Source: Symbiobacterium thermophilum | GTDB lineage: Bacteria; Bacillota; Sulfobacillia; UBA995 | DNA length: 46,854 nucleotides | Assembly (NCBI GenBank): GCA_020725145.1 | Contig: DYFO01000001.1 | Location: 1 to 46,854 of the forward strand | Direction: 5' to 3' | Translations under genes and position numbers: made by a program | In this document: in pieces, positions 24,852 to 33,704 of the stretch | Layout of the letters: every line of letters begins with the position of its first letter | Position numbering within the stretch: position 1 is the stretch's first letter | The notes under the pieces: generated by a model | Seen by the model: only the letters and a program-made list of their open reading frames with translations | Told to the model about the DNA's origin: nothing | The model's database searches: none

Positions 24852-26168
24852 TTACCTCCCTTCGATCGCCCGGACCAGAACCCGGGGTCCCTCCACGCTC
24901 ACGATCCTCACGGGGGTGCCGGCGGGGATGAAAGCCCCTTCGGACACCGCGTCGATCCTCCGGCCGTCGACCTCGAGGATACCGGCCGGCCGGAAGGGGG
25001 TGACGGCGGTGCCGGTCTGGCCCACGAGTTCCTCGGGCTCGACCCGCGCCAGCACGCCTTCCTCACGTCCCAGGCGTACGCCGAGCGCCAGCCGGTCGAG
25101 CAGTCCCTTGCGGGCCGCCAGGCGCAAGAGCAGTATGCTCCCGCCGACGGTCACCACCAGTGCCACCGCGGTTGCCTTGAGGGCGTCGGTGCCTCCACCG
25201 GTGAACAGGTAGACCGATCCCAGCATGGCGGCCACGCCGGCGATGCCGAAGACCCCAAAACCGGGAACGAACGCCTCCGCTCCCAGCAGCGCCATTCCAA
25301 CCACGAAGAGGGCGGCCGCCTCCCAGCCTCCCAGGCCGGCCAGCAGGTGCCCTCCGAAGAAAAGCCCAAGACAGGTAAGCCCGACCGTTCCCGGCACACC
25401 GAACCCCGGCGTCAGGAGTTCGGCCACCACCCCGATGATCCCGAAGGACAAAAGCAGGCCCGCCACCACGGGGTCGGTGACGAAGCGCGCCAGCCGCTCA
25501 CCCGGGGTAGGATGGATCCGAACCACCTTCGTGGGCCGATATCCCAGCATGCTCAGGGCCTCTTCCAGATCCCGGGCCACGCCCTCGGCCAGTCCCAGCT
25601 CCACTGCCCGGGCGGCGGACAGCACCAGCAGCATGCCCTGCTCGACGACGCCTTCTATCTCGATGGAACGGTCGACCATGGCAGCCGCCAGGGTGCGGTC
25701 GCGCCCCGTGCGCTCGGCGGTGGCCTCGAACTCCCCACGCAGGGCGGATATCTCCTTGACTTCCGCAGGGCGGGGCTCGGCGGCGCCTATGCTGCTGCCC
25801 GGCTGCATGAATATGGTGTCGGCCGCCAGCGCCACCAGCGCTCCCGCCGACCAGGCGCGATCCCGGATCAGCGCAACCGTGGGGATGGGACAGGCGAGCA
25901 CGGTGTCGCGGATCTCGAGCGCGGCGTCCACCCGCCCGCCGAGGGTGCTTACCTCCAGCACCACGAGGTCGGCCCCGGCCGACCTGGCCAGGCGGACGGT
26001 CCTGGAGACCGTGCCGGGCAGACCGCGATCGATGGTGCCCTGTACCGGCACCACGTAGACCAAACAGGTCGGATCCGAGCCGCCTCCCCCGGCCTGCCCG
26101 GGGAGGGCGGCCAGCAGTCCGAGCAGCGTCAGCACGAGTGCCAGGATGAGACGCGGGGCGCTCGGCAC
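24852..26168 (-). CDS. NfeD family membrane serine protease-like protein (YqeZ-like)
   Basis: This is a 438-residue long-form NfeD. A signal peptide is followed by a ClpP-class domain ([28 protein letters not shown]). The catalytic Ser lies in [18 protein letters not shown], and a Lys lies in [12 protein letters not shown] at the place used by the Ser-Lys dyad of the family. Then come four to five membrane helices and a C-terminal OB-fold NfeD domain ([19 protein letters not shown]...GRRIDAV). The partner is the flotillin FloA just downstream. GTG 26168 is chosen because GGAGG lies 8 bases ahead; GTG 26177 overlaps that site. Confidence 0.9.
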   Translation of the reverse strand: MPSAPRLILALVLTLLGLLAALPGQAGGGGSDPTCLVYVVPVQGTIDRGLPGTVSRTVRLARSAGADLVVLEVSTLGGRVDAALEIRDTVLACPIPTVALIRDRAWSAGALVALAADTIFMQPGSSIGAAEPRPAEVKEISALRGEFEATAERTGRDRTLAAAMVDRSIEIEGVVEQGMLLVLSAARAVELGLAEGVARDLEEALSMLGYRPTKVVRIHPTPGERLARFVTDPVVAGLLLSFGIIGVVAELLTPGFGVPGTVGLTCLGLFFGGHLLAGLGGWEAAALFVVGMALLGAEAFVPGFGVFGIAGVAAMLGSVYLFTGGGTDALKATAVALVVTVGGSILLLRLAARKGLLDRLALGVRLGREEGVLARVEPEELVGQTGTAVTPFRPAGILEVDGRRIDAVSEGAFIPAGTPVRIVSVEGPRVLVRAIEGR

Positions 26169-26333
26169 GCTGACCACCTCCAGTCCGCGGGTCAGGGTTT
26201 CGTCGGCGCGCCGCCGATTCCCTCTTCGGCGGCGTTGAGGCGGGGTATCAGACCGCCGGCAAGCGCATAGCAGTTAACAGTCTTCAGCTATGCCGTCATG
26301 CAATGCTGCCAAGAGGGGATCGGGAGAGTCCGG

Positions 26334-27155
26334 ATGTCCACCCCGCTGCGGGCATGCCTCGTCCTCGCCTGCCTGCTTCCCCTCGCCGCCGCCTGCCGCC
26401 CGCCGGTCCGCGGCACGGTCATCACCGTCGCCGGGTCTACTTCGGTTCTGCCCTTCGTGGAGTACCTGGCCGCGGAATACATGCACCTCTTTCCTGACGT
26501 TGGGGTCAACGTGCAGGGGGGCGGCTCCAGCGCGGGCATTCAGGCGGTGCTCACCGGGGCCGCCGACCTCGGGATGTCGTCGCGGCCGCTCGGTGCGGCG
26601 GAAGCGGCCGAACTCGGGGCCTTGCCCATCGCCTGGGACGCCATCGCCATCATCGTGCACCACACCAACCCCGTCACCACCTTGACCCTCGACCAGGTCA
26701 GGGCGGTCTTCTCGGGAACGGCCGGCGACTGGGCGGACGTGGGAGGCAGGCAGGGACGGGTCACCGTCGTGACCCGCGAGCAGGGTTCGGGCACCCGCGG
26801 CGCCTTCGAGGAGATGGTCATGCGGGGCCTGGATACCACCGAGCGCGCGCTCGTACAGGACTCGAACGGGGCGGTGCGGGAGATCGTGGCGGCCGATCCC
26901 GCGGCCATCGGTTACCTTTCGCTGGGCCTCGTGGACGACCGCGTCCGGGCGCTGACGCTTGACGGCCGGCCACCCACGGTGGAGGCGGTGCTGACCGGTC
27001 GGTATGAGCTGGTGCGCCCGTTCCTGTTCGTACTGGGCAGTTCGCCGCGTCCCGAGGTCGAGGCCTTCGTCGAGTTCGTACTGGGCGAGCAGGCCCAGGC
27101 GCTGCTCGCCCAGGAAGGCCTGATCCCGGCGGCGGCGGTGCGCGGGGGGAGATGA
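26334..27155 (+). CDS. pstS: Phosphate ABC transporter substrate-binding lipoprotein
   Basis: This is a 273-residue periplasmic-binding-type lipoprotein. The signal ends in the lipobox LAAAC with Cys21. The phosphate-binding loops are recognisable: AGSTSVLPF, GGSSAGIQAV, MSSRPL, and REQGSGTRGAFEE. It is shorter than E. coli PstS but normal for the Gram-positive type. The ATG at 26334 is behind GGGAGA. First gene of pstSCAB1B2. One TTAACA (26274-26279) resembles a half PhoP box, but no tandem copies at 11-base spacing were found, so Pho control is unproven. Confidence 0.92.
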   Translation: MSTPLRACLVLACLLPLAAACRPPVRGTVITVAGSTSVLPFVEYLAAEYMHLFPDVGVNVQGGGSSAGIQAVLTGAADLGMSSRPLGAAEAAELGALPIAWDAIAIIVHHTNPVTTLTLDQVRAVFSGTAGDWADVGGRQGRVTVVTREQGSGTRGAFEEMVMRGLDTTERALVQDSNGAVREIVAADPAAIGYLSLGLVDDRVRALTLDGRPPTVEAVLTGRYELVRPFLFVLGSSPRPEVEAFVEFVLGEQAQALLAQEGLIPAAAVRGGR

Positions 27156-27156
27156 G

Positions 27157-28011
27157 GTGCGCGACGAGCGGCCGGTCGAGATGTTGCTCGGGCTGGTGGC
27201 CCTGTCCACCACCACCGCCTTGGTGTTGATCGCCGTCTTCATCTTCATCGAAGGGGTTCCCGTGATCGCCCGCGTCGGCCCTGCCCAGTTCCTGCTCGGT
27301 CGGCGTTGGGCCCCGGATGCGGGAAGCTTCGGCATCTTCAACATGCTGGCCGGCACCGTCTGGGTGACGGTGGGAGCACTGTGCCTGGGGGTCCCGCTTG
27401 GGCTGGCCTGCGCGATCTTCCTCAGCGAGGTGGCGCCCCGCCCGCTGGCCAGGATGCTCAAGCCGGCCCTGGAGCTCCTGGCGGCCATACCGTCCGTCGT
27501 CTACGGCTTCATGGGAGTGGTGGTGCTGGTGCCGCTGGTACGCACGACGCTGGGAGGTCCGGGGTTCTCGGTGCTGGCCGCCTCCGCGGTGCTGGCGGTG
27601 ATGATCCTGCCCACCATCACCAGCATCACCTACGATTCGCTGCGGGCGGTACCCGACAGCTATCGCGAAGGCTCCCTGGCCCTGGGCGCCGGCAGATGGC
27701 AGACCATCGCGATGGTGCTCATGCCGGCGGCGCGGCCGGGTATCCTCGCCGGGGTGATCCTGGGCACGGGGCGGGCGCTGGGCGAGACCATGGCGGTGCT
27801 GATGGTGGCGGGCAACGCCCTGCGCGCGCCGACCTCGCCGCTCGATCCGGTGCGTACGCTCACCGCCAACATCGCCCTGGAGATGGGCTACGCCCAGGGA
27901 GAGCACCGCCAGGCGCTCTTGGCCACCGGGTTGGTGCTCTTCGTGGTGATCATGGCGGCAAACTCCGTCGCCCTGGCCTTATCTTCCCGACGGGCGGGTG
28001 AGGGGGGATGA
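27157..28011 (+). CDS. pstC: Phosphate ABC transporter permease PstC
   Basis: This is a 284-residue permease with six predicted membrane helices. Marks are GTVWVTVGALCLGVPLGLACAIFLSE (shown by GTVWVTVGAL and PLGLACAIFLSE), AIPSVVYGFMG, and the EAA-type loop YREGSLALGAGRWQT that contacts the ATPase. The start is GTG 27157, one base after the pstS stop; the 3' end overlaps pstA by 4 bases (ATGA). Confidence 0.93.
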   Translation: MRDERPVEMLLGLVALSTTTALVLIAVFIFIEGVPVIARVGPAQFLLGRRWAPDAGSFGIFNMLAGTVWVTVGALCLGVPLGLACAIFLSEVAPRPLARMLKPALELLAAIPSVVYGFMGVVVLVPLVRTTLGGPGFSVLAASAVLAVMILPTITSITYDSLRAVPDSYREGSLALGAGRWQTIAMVLMPAARPGILAGVILGTGRALGETMAVLMVAGNALRAPTSPLDPVRTLTANIALEMGYAQGEHRQALLATGLVLFVVIMAANSVALALSSRRAGEGG

Positions 28012-28838
28012 GCAAAGACCGGGCCGATCGCCTGGCCATCACCGCCCTTGGGCTCTCCGGGCTCCTGACCGGTGCCTTGCTCACCCTCATCGTGGGCCAC
28101 GTGCTGGCCCGGGGCCTGCCGGTGATCGACGCCGCGTTCCTGCTCACCGCTCCGGAGCGCATGGGACGCGCAGGCGGCATCTTCCCCAGCGTGGTGGGAA
28201 CCCTCGCGGTGACCGCTCTGGCGGTGGCCATCGCCACCCCGCTCGGCGTCATGACCGCCGTTTACCTGGCGGAGTACACGCGTGAAGGCTTTTTCGTGCG
28301 GCTGTGCCGCTTCGCCACCGCGGCCCTGGCGGGGATACCGTCGATCATCTTCGGGCTTTTCGGCTTCGTGCTGTTCGTCATCCGCCTGGGCCTTGGCTGG
28401 TCGGTGCTGTCGGGCGGGCTGACGCTGGCCATCATGATCCTGCCCATCATCATTCGCACCGCCGAGGAGGCCATCCGGGCGGTACCCCGAAGCTGGCGCG
28501 AGATCAGCTACGCCCTGGGCGGCACGCGGTGGCAGACGGTGACGCGCGTGGTGCTGCCCGGTGCCCTGCCGGGCGTGCTGACCGGAGTGATGCTGGGAGT
28601 GGCCCGGAGCGTGGGCGAGACGGCGGCGGTGATCTTGACCGCCGGCACAACGCTCAGACTGCCGCGTTCGCCGCTCGACCCCGTGCGCACCATGGCCGTG
28701 CATTTTTTCATCCTGGCCCGCGAAGGCATCTCGATGGATCAAGCCTACGGCACGGCCGCGGTTCTCATCTTGCTGATCCTCGGGGTCAACTTCGTCGCCT
28801 ACTGGCTGCTGGGCCGCATCACCGCACGGAGGGGCTGA
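28008..28838 (+). CDS. pstA: Phosphate ABC transporter permease PstA
   Basis: This is a 276-residue permease with about six helices. It contains GIFPSVVGTLAVTALAVAIA-type sequence, AGIPSIIFGLFG, and the coupling loop SWREISYALGGTRWQT. It forms the membrane channel with PstC. Translationally coupled to pstC by a 4-base overlap. Its two coupling loops (with PstC) offer non-identical docking surfaces, which suits two different ATPase subunits. Confidence 0.93.
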   Translation: MSKDRADRLAITALGLSGLLTGALLTLIVGHVLARGLPVIDAAFLLTAPERMGRAGGIFPSVVGTLAVTALAVAIATPLGVMTAVYLAEYTREGFFVRLCRFATAALAGIPSIIFGLFGFVLFVIRLGLGWSVLSGGLTLAIMILPIIIRTAEEAIRAVPRSWREISYALGGTRWQTVTRVVLPGALPGVLTGVMLGVARSVGETAAVILTAGTTLRLPRSPLDPVRTMAVHFFILAREGISMDQAYGTAAVLILLILGVNFVAYWLLGRITARRG

Positions 28839-28854
28839 AGGAGGGAGACCGGTC

Positions 28855-29613
28855 TTGCGTCAGCACCGCCTGGTCGTGGAGGGTTTGTCCTTTTACTACG
28901 GGGCGGTCCGGGCACTTTACCGCGTGAGTTTCAAGGTGGGCGCGGGCGAGCTCGCGGTGGTGATGGGACCCACCGGAAGCGGCAAGACCACCCTGCTCCG
29001 CTGCGTGAACCGGCTCTGCGACCTCCATGGGCGGACGCGTCGGGAGGGGCGCATATTGCTTGACGGCCGTGACATCTACGCCGCCGGGACGTGCCCGACC
29101 ACCCTGCGGCGGCGGGTGGGGATGGTCTTCGCCGTGCCCACTCCTTTACCGCTGTCGGTGTACGACAACGTGGCCTACGGCCCCCGCCTGGCCGGTCGCG
29201 GCCGCCGGCAGGAGCTGGACGCCCTGGTGGAGGAGAGCCTTCGCGCGGCCGCCCTCTGGGATGAGGTGGCCGGGCGCCTGCGGGAACCGGCTTTTCGCCT
29301 CTCCGGCGGCCAGCAGCAGCGCCTGGCCATCGCCCGCGTGCTGGCGATGCGTCCGGAGGTCATCTTGCTCGATGAGCCCACCTCGGGCCTCGATCCCGTG
29401 TCCACCCTGCGGATAGAGGAACTGCTCCGGGGTCTTGCCGGAAGCTACACCATAGTGCTGGTGACGAACAATCCGCGGCAGGCGGCAAGACTGGGGGCAA
29501 AAGTGCTGTTTTTGTACCTGGGTCACCTGGTCGAGCAGGGACCGGCGCGCCAGGTGTTCAGCAACCCTCGCGACCCTCGCACGCAGGATTTCATCTCCGG
29601 GCGGGTGGGTTAG
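28855..29613 (+). CDS. pstB: PstB-type ATPase 1, lacks Q-loop Gln and H-loop His
   Basis: This is a 252-residue phosphate-importer ATPase. Walker A GPTGSGKTT (38-46), the signature LSGGQQQR (149-156), Walker B VILLDEP (169-175) and D-loop SGLD are intact. Two catalytic residues are missing. The Q-loop is VFAVPTPLP with Ala93 where PstB has Gln, and the switch motif is VTNNPRQAA with Asn205 where PstB has His. The frame is clean and each change needs more than one base, so sequencing error is unlikely. The protein can supply a good signature motif to a partner but should have a poor ATP site of its own. The start is TTG 28855, 16 bases after pstA. Confidence 0.88.
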   Translation: MRQHRLVVEGLSFYYGAVRALYRVSFKVGAGELAVVMGPTGSGKTTLLRCVNRLCDLHGRTRREGRILLDGRDIYAAGTCPTTLRRRVGMVFAVPTPLPLSVYDNVAYGPRLAGRGRRQELDALVEESLRAAALWDEVAGRLREPAFRLSGGQQQRLAIARVLAMRPEVILLDEPTSGLDPVSTLRIEELLRGLAGSYTIVLVTNNPRQAARLGAKVLFLYLGHLVEQGPARQVFSNPRDPRTQDFISGRVG

Positions 29614-29615
29614 GC

Positions 29616-30386
29616 ATGACCGCGGGAGCAGGAGGGCACAAGCTGCGCACGGTCAACCTGAGCGTCTTTTACCACAGGACGCAGGCCTTGCACGGGATTT
29701 CGGCCGCCTTTGGGGAGAGGCTGATCACGGCGATCATCGGCCCCTCGGGTTGCGGCAAGACCACGCTGCTCAGGTGCCTGAACCGTATGAACGATCACCT
29801 TCCCGGCTTCCGTTTGACCGGGGAGGTGCTGCTGGACGGGCAAAGCATCTACCGCCCGGGCACCGACCTTCGCCGCCTGCGGACGGTGGTCGGGATGGTC
29901 TTCCAGCGTCCCAATCCCTTTCCGCTGTCGGTGTTCGCCAACGTGGCCTACGGGCCGCGTGTCCACGGGGTGAGCGACCGGATGGAGCTTTGGGCCACGG
30001 TCGAAAGAGCCCTCCGCGAGGTCGGGCTGTGGGAGGAGATGCGCCGCCGGTTGGACCGCCCGGCGCCGGACCTTCCCCTGGGCCAGCAGCAGCTCGTGTG
30101 CCTCGCCCGCCTGCTGGCGGTGCGCCCGGAGGTGATCCTGCTCGACGAGCCGTGCTCGGCCCTCGATCCTCTCGCCACGCTGCGCATCGAGGACCTGATG
30201 CGGCGGCTGAAGTGCCGGTACACGGTGATCATCGTCACCCACAGCATGCGGCAGGCGGCGCGCGTTTCCGATCGCACCATCTTCATGCTTGACGGCCGGC
30301 TGATAGAGGAGGGGCCCACCGCCGCCATCTTCACCTCACCCCGGGACCGGCGAACCGAGGACTACATCACCGGCAAGCTCGGGTGA
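29616..30386 (+). CDS. pstB: PstB-type ATPase 2, degenerate signature motif
   Basis: This is a 256-residue phosphate-importer ATPase. Walker A GPSGCGKTT (42-50), Q-loop VFQRPNPFP with Gln97, Walker B VILLDEP (173-179) and H-loop VTHSMRQAARVSD with His209 are all consensus. The signature is not: LPLGQQQL (153-160) replaces LSGGQQQR, losing the key Ser and first Gly and the trailing Arg. It starts two bases after the pstB1 stop. Its intact catalytic residues complement the intact signature of ATPase 1, which suggests a heterodimer. No phoU follows; the next gene converges after 38 bases. Confidence 0.88.
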   Translation: MTAGAGGHKLRTVNLSVFYHRTQALHGISAAFGERLITAIIGPSGCGKTTLLRCLNRMNDHLPGFRLTGEVLLDGQSIYRPGTDLRRLRTVVGMVFQRPNPFPLSVFANVAYGPRVHGVSDRMELWATVERALREVGLWEEMRRRLDRPAPDLPLGQQQLVCLARLLAVRPEVILLDEPCSALDPLATLRIEDLMRRLKCRYTVIIVTHSMRQAARVSDRTIFMLDGRLIEEGPTAAIFTSPRDRRTEDYITGKLG

Positions 30387-30424
30387 GCCATCCTGGAGAC
30401 CGGGGTGCCCAAGGAGCTACATCG

Positions 30425-31252
30425 CTAGCAAAGGGCAAGCACCCCCGCCTCACCCTGCTCGGCATCCAGCCAGAGCAGCCTCTGACGCAGCGGCCTGCCC
30501 CTGCCGGTGAGGAGCTTGACCACCTCCTGCACCTGCCAGGCGGCGACCATGGCGGCGGTTCCGGCCGGGGTGCCCAGCGCGCTCTCGATCCCCTGACGTG
30601 GAAGACGCTCGGCCGCCCCGAAAAGGGCTTTCAGGCCGGGATCGCCGGGGAACACCGTCATCACCTGCCCCCAGTACCCGGCGACCGCCCCGTGAACCAT
30701 CGGCACTTTGGCCTCAGAACAGGCCTCCTGGAGAAGGTAGCGATCGGGCAGGTTGTCCAGGGCATCCACCGCCACCGCGACCCCCTGCAGCAGGGCCGCC
30801 AGGTTCGCACGACCCGCACGGTCGTAGCACGGGACCACCGTCACCGCGGAGTTGACCGCCCCCGCCCGCCGCACCGCCGCTTCCGGCTTGGGCCGGCCGA
30901 GGTCGTCCTCGGTGGCCAGCAGCTGGCGGTTGAGGTTGCTGGGTTCGAAGCGGTCAGCGTCGACGGCCAGCAGGCGACCCACGCCCATGCGGGCCAGCAG
31001 CTCAAGCACCAGGCCGCCGAGCCCTCCCAGCCCCACCACCGCCACCGCGGCTTGCAGCAAGGCCAGTTGACCGTCAAGCCCGACGGTGCCCAGGTTGCGC
31101 AGGTAACGCTCGGGAATGAGCCCGCGTTCGAGGGCGGCCACCTCGACTTCGCGGCGCGTAACCCCAAGATGATCGGCGAGCTCCGCGGTCATCTCGGGGC
31201 TCAGTCCCGTCGTCAGTCGCCCCAGCGCCTCCTCCAGTTCCCGCCGCGGCAC
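30425..31252 (-). CDS. ThiF/MoeB/HesA family adenylyltransferase-like protein
   Basis: This is a 275-residue E1-like protein. The N-terminal ~60 residues are a helical leader (GLSPEMTAELADHLGVTRREVE). Then the ATP-binding Rossmann motif VVGLGGLGG (72-80), acidic VDADRFEPSNLNRQ with Arg109, and a conserved VDALDNLPDRYLL follow. It adenylates a C-terminal Gly or small acid in sulfur or cofactor pathways in known relatives. I see no CxxC zinc pairs and no clear catalytic Cys, so full sulfur-transfer activity is doubtful. GTG 31252 has GGAGGT seven bases upstream. A TTG at 31357 is in frame but adds non-conserved sequence. Confidence 0.78.
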   Translation of the reverse strand: MPRRELEEALGRLTTGLSPEMTAELADHLGVTRREVEVAALERGLIPERYLRNLGTVGLDGQLALLQAAVAVVGLGGLGGLVLELLARMGVGRLLAVDADRFEPSNLNRQLLATEDDLGRPKPEAAVRRAGAVNSAVTVVPCYDRAGRANLAALLQGVAVAVDALDNLPDRYLLQEACSEAKVPMVHGAVAGYWGQVMTVFPGDPGLKALFGAAERLPRQGIESALGTPAGTAAMVAAWQVQEVVKLLTGRGRPLRQRLLWLDAEQGEAGVLALC

Positions 31253-31389
31253 CCCGCGCCACCTCCGGCTGACCCATTCGTCCCCGGCGGCGGTCCTCCT
31301 GCCGGCAGGAACCGCATCGGAAGGTGAGGAAGCATGCACGCGGGTTGTCCGCAGCAAGCCGCCTAGTTAAGTTTTGAGGAACGGTACAG

Positions 31390-32367
31390 GTGATGTGCAT
31401 GTGCGAGGTTGCTCTGCACGATGTGGTGCGCGCGGCGGCGGTCATCCGGGGACTGGTGCGCCGGACCCCGCTGGAGGCGTCCCCGCCGCTCGATGCGGTC
31501 ACCGGCGCCACCACCTTCCTCAAGCTCGAGAACTTGCAGGTCACGGGTTCTTTCAAGGTGAGGGGGGCCTTAAGCTGCGTGGCGTCGCTGGACCCCGGTC
31601 AGCGCGAGCTGGGGTTGCTGGCGGCCTCGTCCGGCAACCACGCCCAGGGACTGGCCTACGCCGCCCGCCACTTCGCGTGCCGGGCGACGGTGTTCGTCCC
31701 CGAGGGAACGCCCAAGGTCAAGTTGGACAACTGCCGCCGACTGGGGGCCTCGATCGTGATCGCCGGGCGCGATTACGACGAGGCCCAAGCCCGGGCCGCG
31801 GCCCATGCGCGCACCACGCCGGTCACCTGGGTTCACGGCTTCGCCGACCCCCGGGTGATCGCGGGACAGGGCACCGTGGCCCTGGAAATGCTGGCCGAAC
31901 GTCCCGACCTCGAGATCTTCCTGGTGCCCGCAGGCGGAGGCGGCCTCATCGCCGGGGTGGCCACGGTGGTGAAGGCGTTCAACCCGCAGGCCAAGGTGAT
32001 CGGCGTGCAGTCGGTGGCGTCCGCCCCGTGGTACCATTCTTTCCGGGCGGGGAAGCTGGTGCACGTGGAGCTTGGCCCGTCCATCGCCGAGGGGCTGCAC
32101 GGGGGTATCACCGATCCGCCGTTTGGCCTGGTGATGCGACTGGTCGACGACTTCGTCCTGGTAGAGGAAGCGGAGATCGCCGCCGCCGTCCGCTGGCTTG
32201 CATTGGAGCATCACCTGGTCGTGGAGCCTTCGGGCGCGGTGGGAGTGGCGGCGCTGCTGGCAGGTCGTCTGGGCCCGGTGACGGGCAGGCGCGTGGCGGT
32301 GGTCATCTCCGGCGGCAACGTCGACCCCGCGTGCCTGGCGGCCATCCTCAGCGGTCTACCTCGCTGA
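31390..32367 (+). CDS. Threonine/serine dehydratase (PLP fold type II)
   Basis: This 325-residue enzyme deaminates threonine (or serine) to 2-oxobutyrate (or pyruvate). It shows KLENLQVTGSFKVRGA with the PLP lysine Lys56, SSGNHAQGLA (phosphate/substrate loop), a glycine-rich PAGGGGLIAG loop and a C-terminal SGGNVD. It lacks the ACT regulatory domain of biosynthetic IlvA, so it resembles catabolic TdcB. A role with kbl in threonine breakdown is possible but they are far apart. The start is GTG 31390 after GAGGA; ATG 31393 and 31399 are alternatives. Confidence 0.88.
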   Translation: MMCMCEVALHDVVRAAAVIRGLVRRTPLEASPPLDAVTGATTFLKLENLQVTGSFKVRGALSCVASLDPGQRELGLLAASSGNHAQGLAYAARHFACRATVFVPEGTPKVKLDNCRRLGASIVIAGRDYDEAQARAAAHARTTPVTWVHGFADPRVIAGQGTVALEMLAERPDLEIFLVPAGGGGLIAGVATVVKAFNPQAKVIGVQSVASAPWYHSFRAGKLVHVELGPSIAEGLHGGITDPPFGLVMRLVDDFVLVEEAEIAAAVRWLALEHHLVVEPSGAVGVAALLAGRLGPVTGRRVAVVISGGNVDPACLAAILSGLPR

Positions 32368-32468
32368 TGTCAGATCTTGTCGCCCTTCGACAATCGAAGG
32401 AGCCTCCGGGGGTGGCCGGCGAAATCCGGTTCTCGGCAGGCACTCCGGGAGGTCGGGAAAGCAGTCGC

Positions 32469-32831
32469 ATGGCGAGGCGACGTACTGTGCTGGTGGTAGA
32501 CGATGAACCGCATATCCGCCTTCTGATCACCACCGTCTTGGAGCAGCGGGGGCTGCGGACCTTGGCGGCGGCGGGAGGGCACGAGGGCTTGGAGACGGTG
32601 AGGTCGGCAAGGCCTGACCTCATCCTGCTGGATTGGGCGATGCCCGGCATGGGCGGCGAGGAGTTCCTGGCAAGGCTCGACAGCCTCGACACGTCGGTGC
32701 CGGTGATGGTGGTCACCGGCAGCGCCCAGGGAGAGATGGTCAGCGCCCACCGCCGCGTTGCGGACTTCTTGCCCAAGCCTTTCGACGTTTGGGAGCTGGC
32801 CGAACGCGTCGAGCGGCTGCTGGCCACCTGA
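32469..32831 (+). CDS. Single-domain response regulator
   Basis: This is a 120-residue CheY-like receiver. The acidic pair is Asp11-Asp12 (VVDDEP), the phospho-acceptor Asp55 (ILLDWAMPG), the switch Thr83 (VVTGS) and Lys103 (LPKPF). There is no output domain and no kinase gene nearby, so it is an orphan relay protein. The ATG at 32469 begins the conserved domain; a GGAGGT lies about 16 bases upstream, longer than ideal. Confidence 0.88.
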   Translation: MARRRTVLVVDDEPHIRLLITTVLEQRGLRTLAAAGGHEGLETVRSARPDLILLDWAMPGMGGEEFLARLDSLDTSVPVMVVTGSAQGEMVSAHRRVADFLPKPFDVWELAERVERLLAT

Positions 32832-32911
32832 AGCCGGCAGGATGACGCGGGACCGATCCCGAACACCGGCTTGCACACACACTCAAGTCCAGGAAGCGAG
32901 TTGAGACCGCT

Positions 32912-33649
32912 TTGCGACCGGTGCTTTTTCGTCTGGGCCCGCTGGCGTTTTACGCCTACGGCAGCATGCTGGCCCTGGGACTGCTGATCGGCCTGTACGT
33001 GGCGGCCCGTGAGGGCAAGCGGCGGGGAGTGGACCCCGGGGCGGTGGTGGATTTCGGCATCTACGCCTTCCTCGCCGGCCTGGTGCTGTCACGTGCCATC
33101 TACGTGCTCATGCACCTTCAGGAATACCTGGCTGCGCCCGTCCGCATCCTTCACATCCACGAAGGGGGACTGGCGCTGCACGGTGGCGTGGCCGGCGGCA
33201 TCGTGGTCGGGTTGGTTTACGCCAGGCGCCGCGGGATACCTTTTTGGCGGCTGGCCGACATCGCGGCCCCTTCCCTGGCCCTGGGTACCGCGCTGGCACG
33301 TGTCGGGTGCTTCTTGAACGGCTGCTGCTACGGGCGCTTGACCGACGTGCCGTGGGCCGTTCTGACCCGCTACGCCCCGGGCCTGCGCCATCCGGCGCAG
33401 CTTTACGAGGGGATCCTGGTCGGCCTGCTGTTCCTGGTGCTATGGGGTTTCCGCCTGCGCGCCCGCCGCGAAGGTGACGTGTTCTTGCTGTACGTCGCCT
33501 TGTACTCCGCCATCCGCTTCGGGGTGGAGTTCACGCGCGAGGTGGAGATGCTCACCCCTTACCTGAGCGTGACGCAGGCCGTCAGCCTGCTCCTCATCGT
33601 CCTGGCCGCCGCCCTCGGGGTCTTGCGCCGGCGGGCAGTTTCGGGATAA
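32912..33649 (+). CDS. lgt: Prolipoprotein diacylglyceryl transferase
   Basis: This is a 245-residue membrane enzyme that transfers diacylglycerol from phosphatidylglycerol to the lipobox Cys of prelipoproteins. It has about seven helices, GGLALHGGVAGG (85-96) and the Lgt signature ARVGCFLNGCCYG (129-141). A C-terminal RFGVEFTRE block is also typical. PstS in this window is one likely substrate. The start is given as TTG 32912; GTG 32921 is an alternative. The ribosome site is weak in both cases. Confidence 0.93.
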   Translation: MRPVLFRLGPLAFYAYGSMLALGLLIGLYVAAREGKRRGVDPGAVVDFGIYAFLAGLVLSRAIYVLMHLQEYLAAPVRILHIHEGGLALHGGVAGGIVVGLVYARRRGIPFWRLADIAAPSLALGTALARVGCFLNGCCYGRLTDVPWAVLTRYAPGLRHPAQLYEGILVGLLFLVLWGFRLRARREGDVFLLYVALYSAIRFGVEFTREVEMLTPYLSVTQAVSLLLIVLAAALGVLRRRAVSG

Positions 33650-33704
33650 CCTGGCGGGCTCAAGGGCATGCTAGCCACAGCTTCATCCTCAGGGGGGATG
33701 TGGC

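Noticed and set aside
26274-26279. PhoP box upstream of pstS
   Set aside because: Only a single TTAACA; the tandem copies at 11-base spacing needed for a PhoP site are absent.
28855-30386. Sequencing error as the cause of the changed PstB motifs
   Set aside because: Both frames are intact and the changed codons (GCC for Gln, CCC-CTG for Ser-Gly) need several substitutions each. The two sets of defects are complementary.
31253-31357. Longer N-terminus for the ThiF-like protein (TTG 31357)
   Set aside because: The extra 35 residues are low-complexity, the ribosome site is poor, and a strong GGAGGT precedes GTG 31252.
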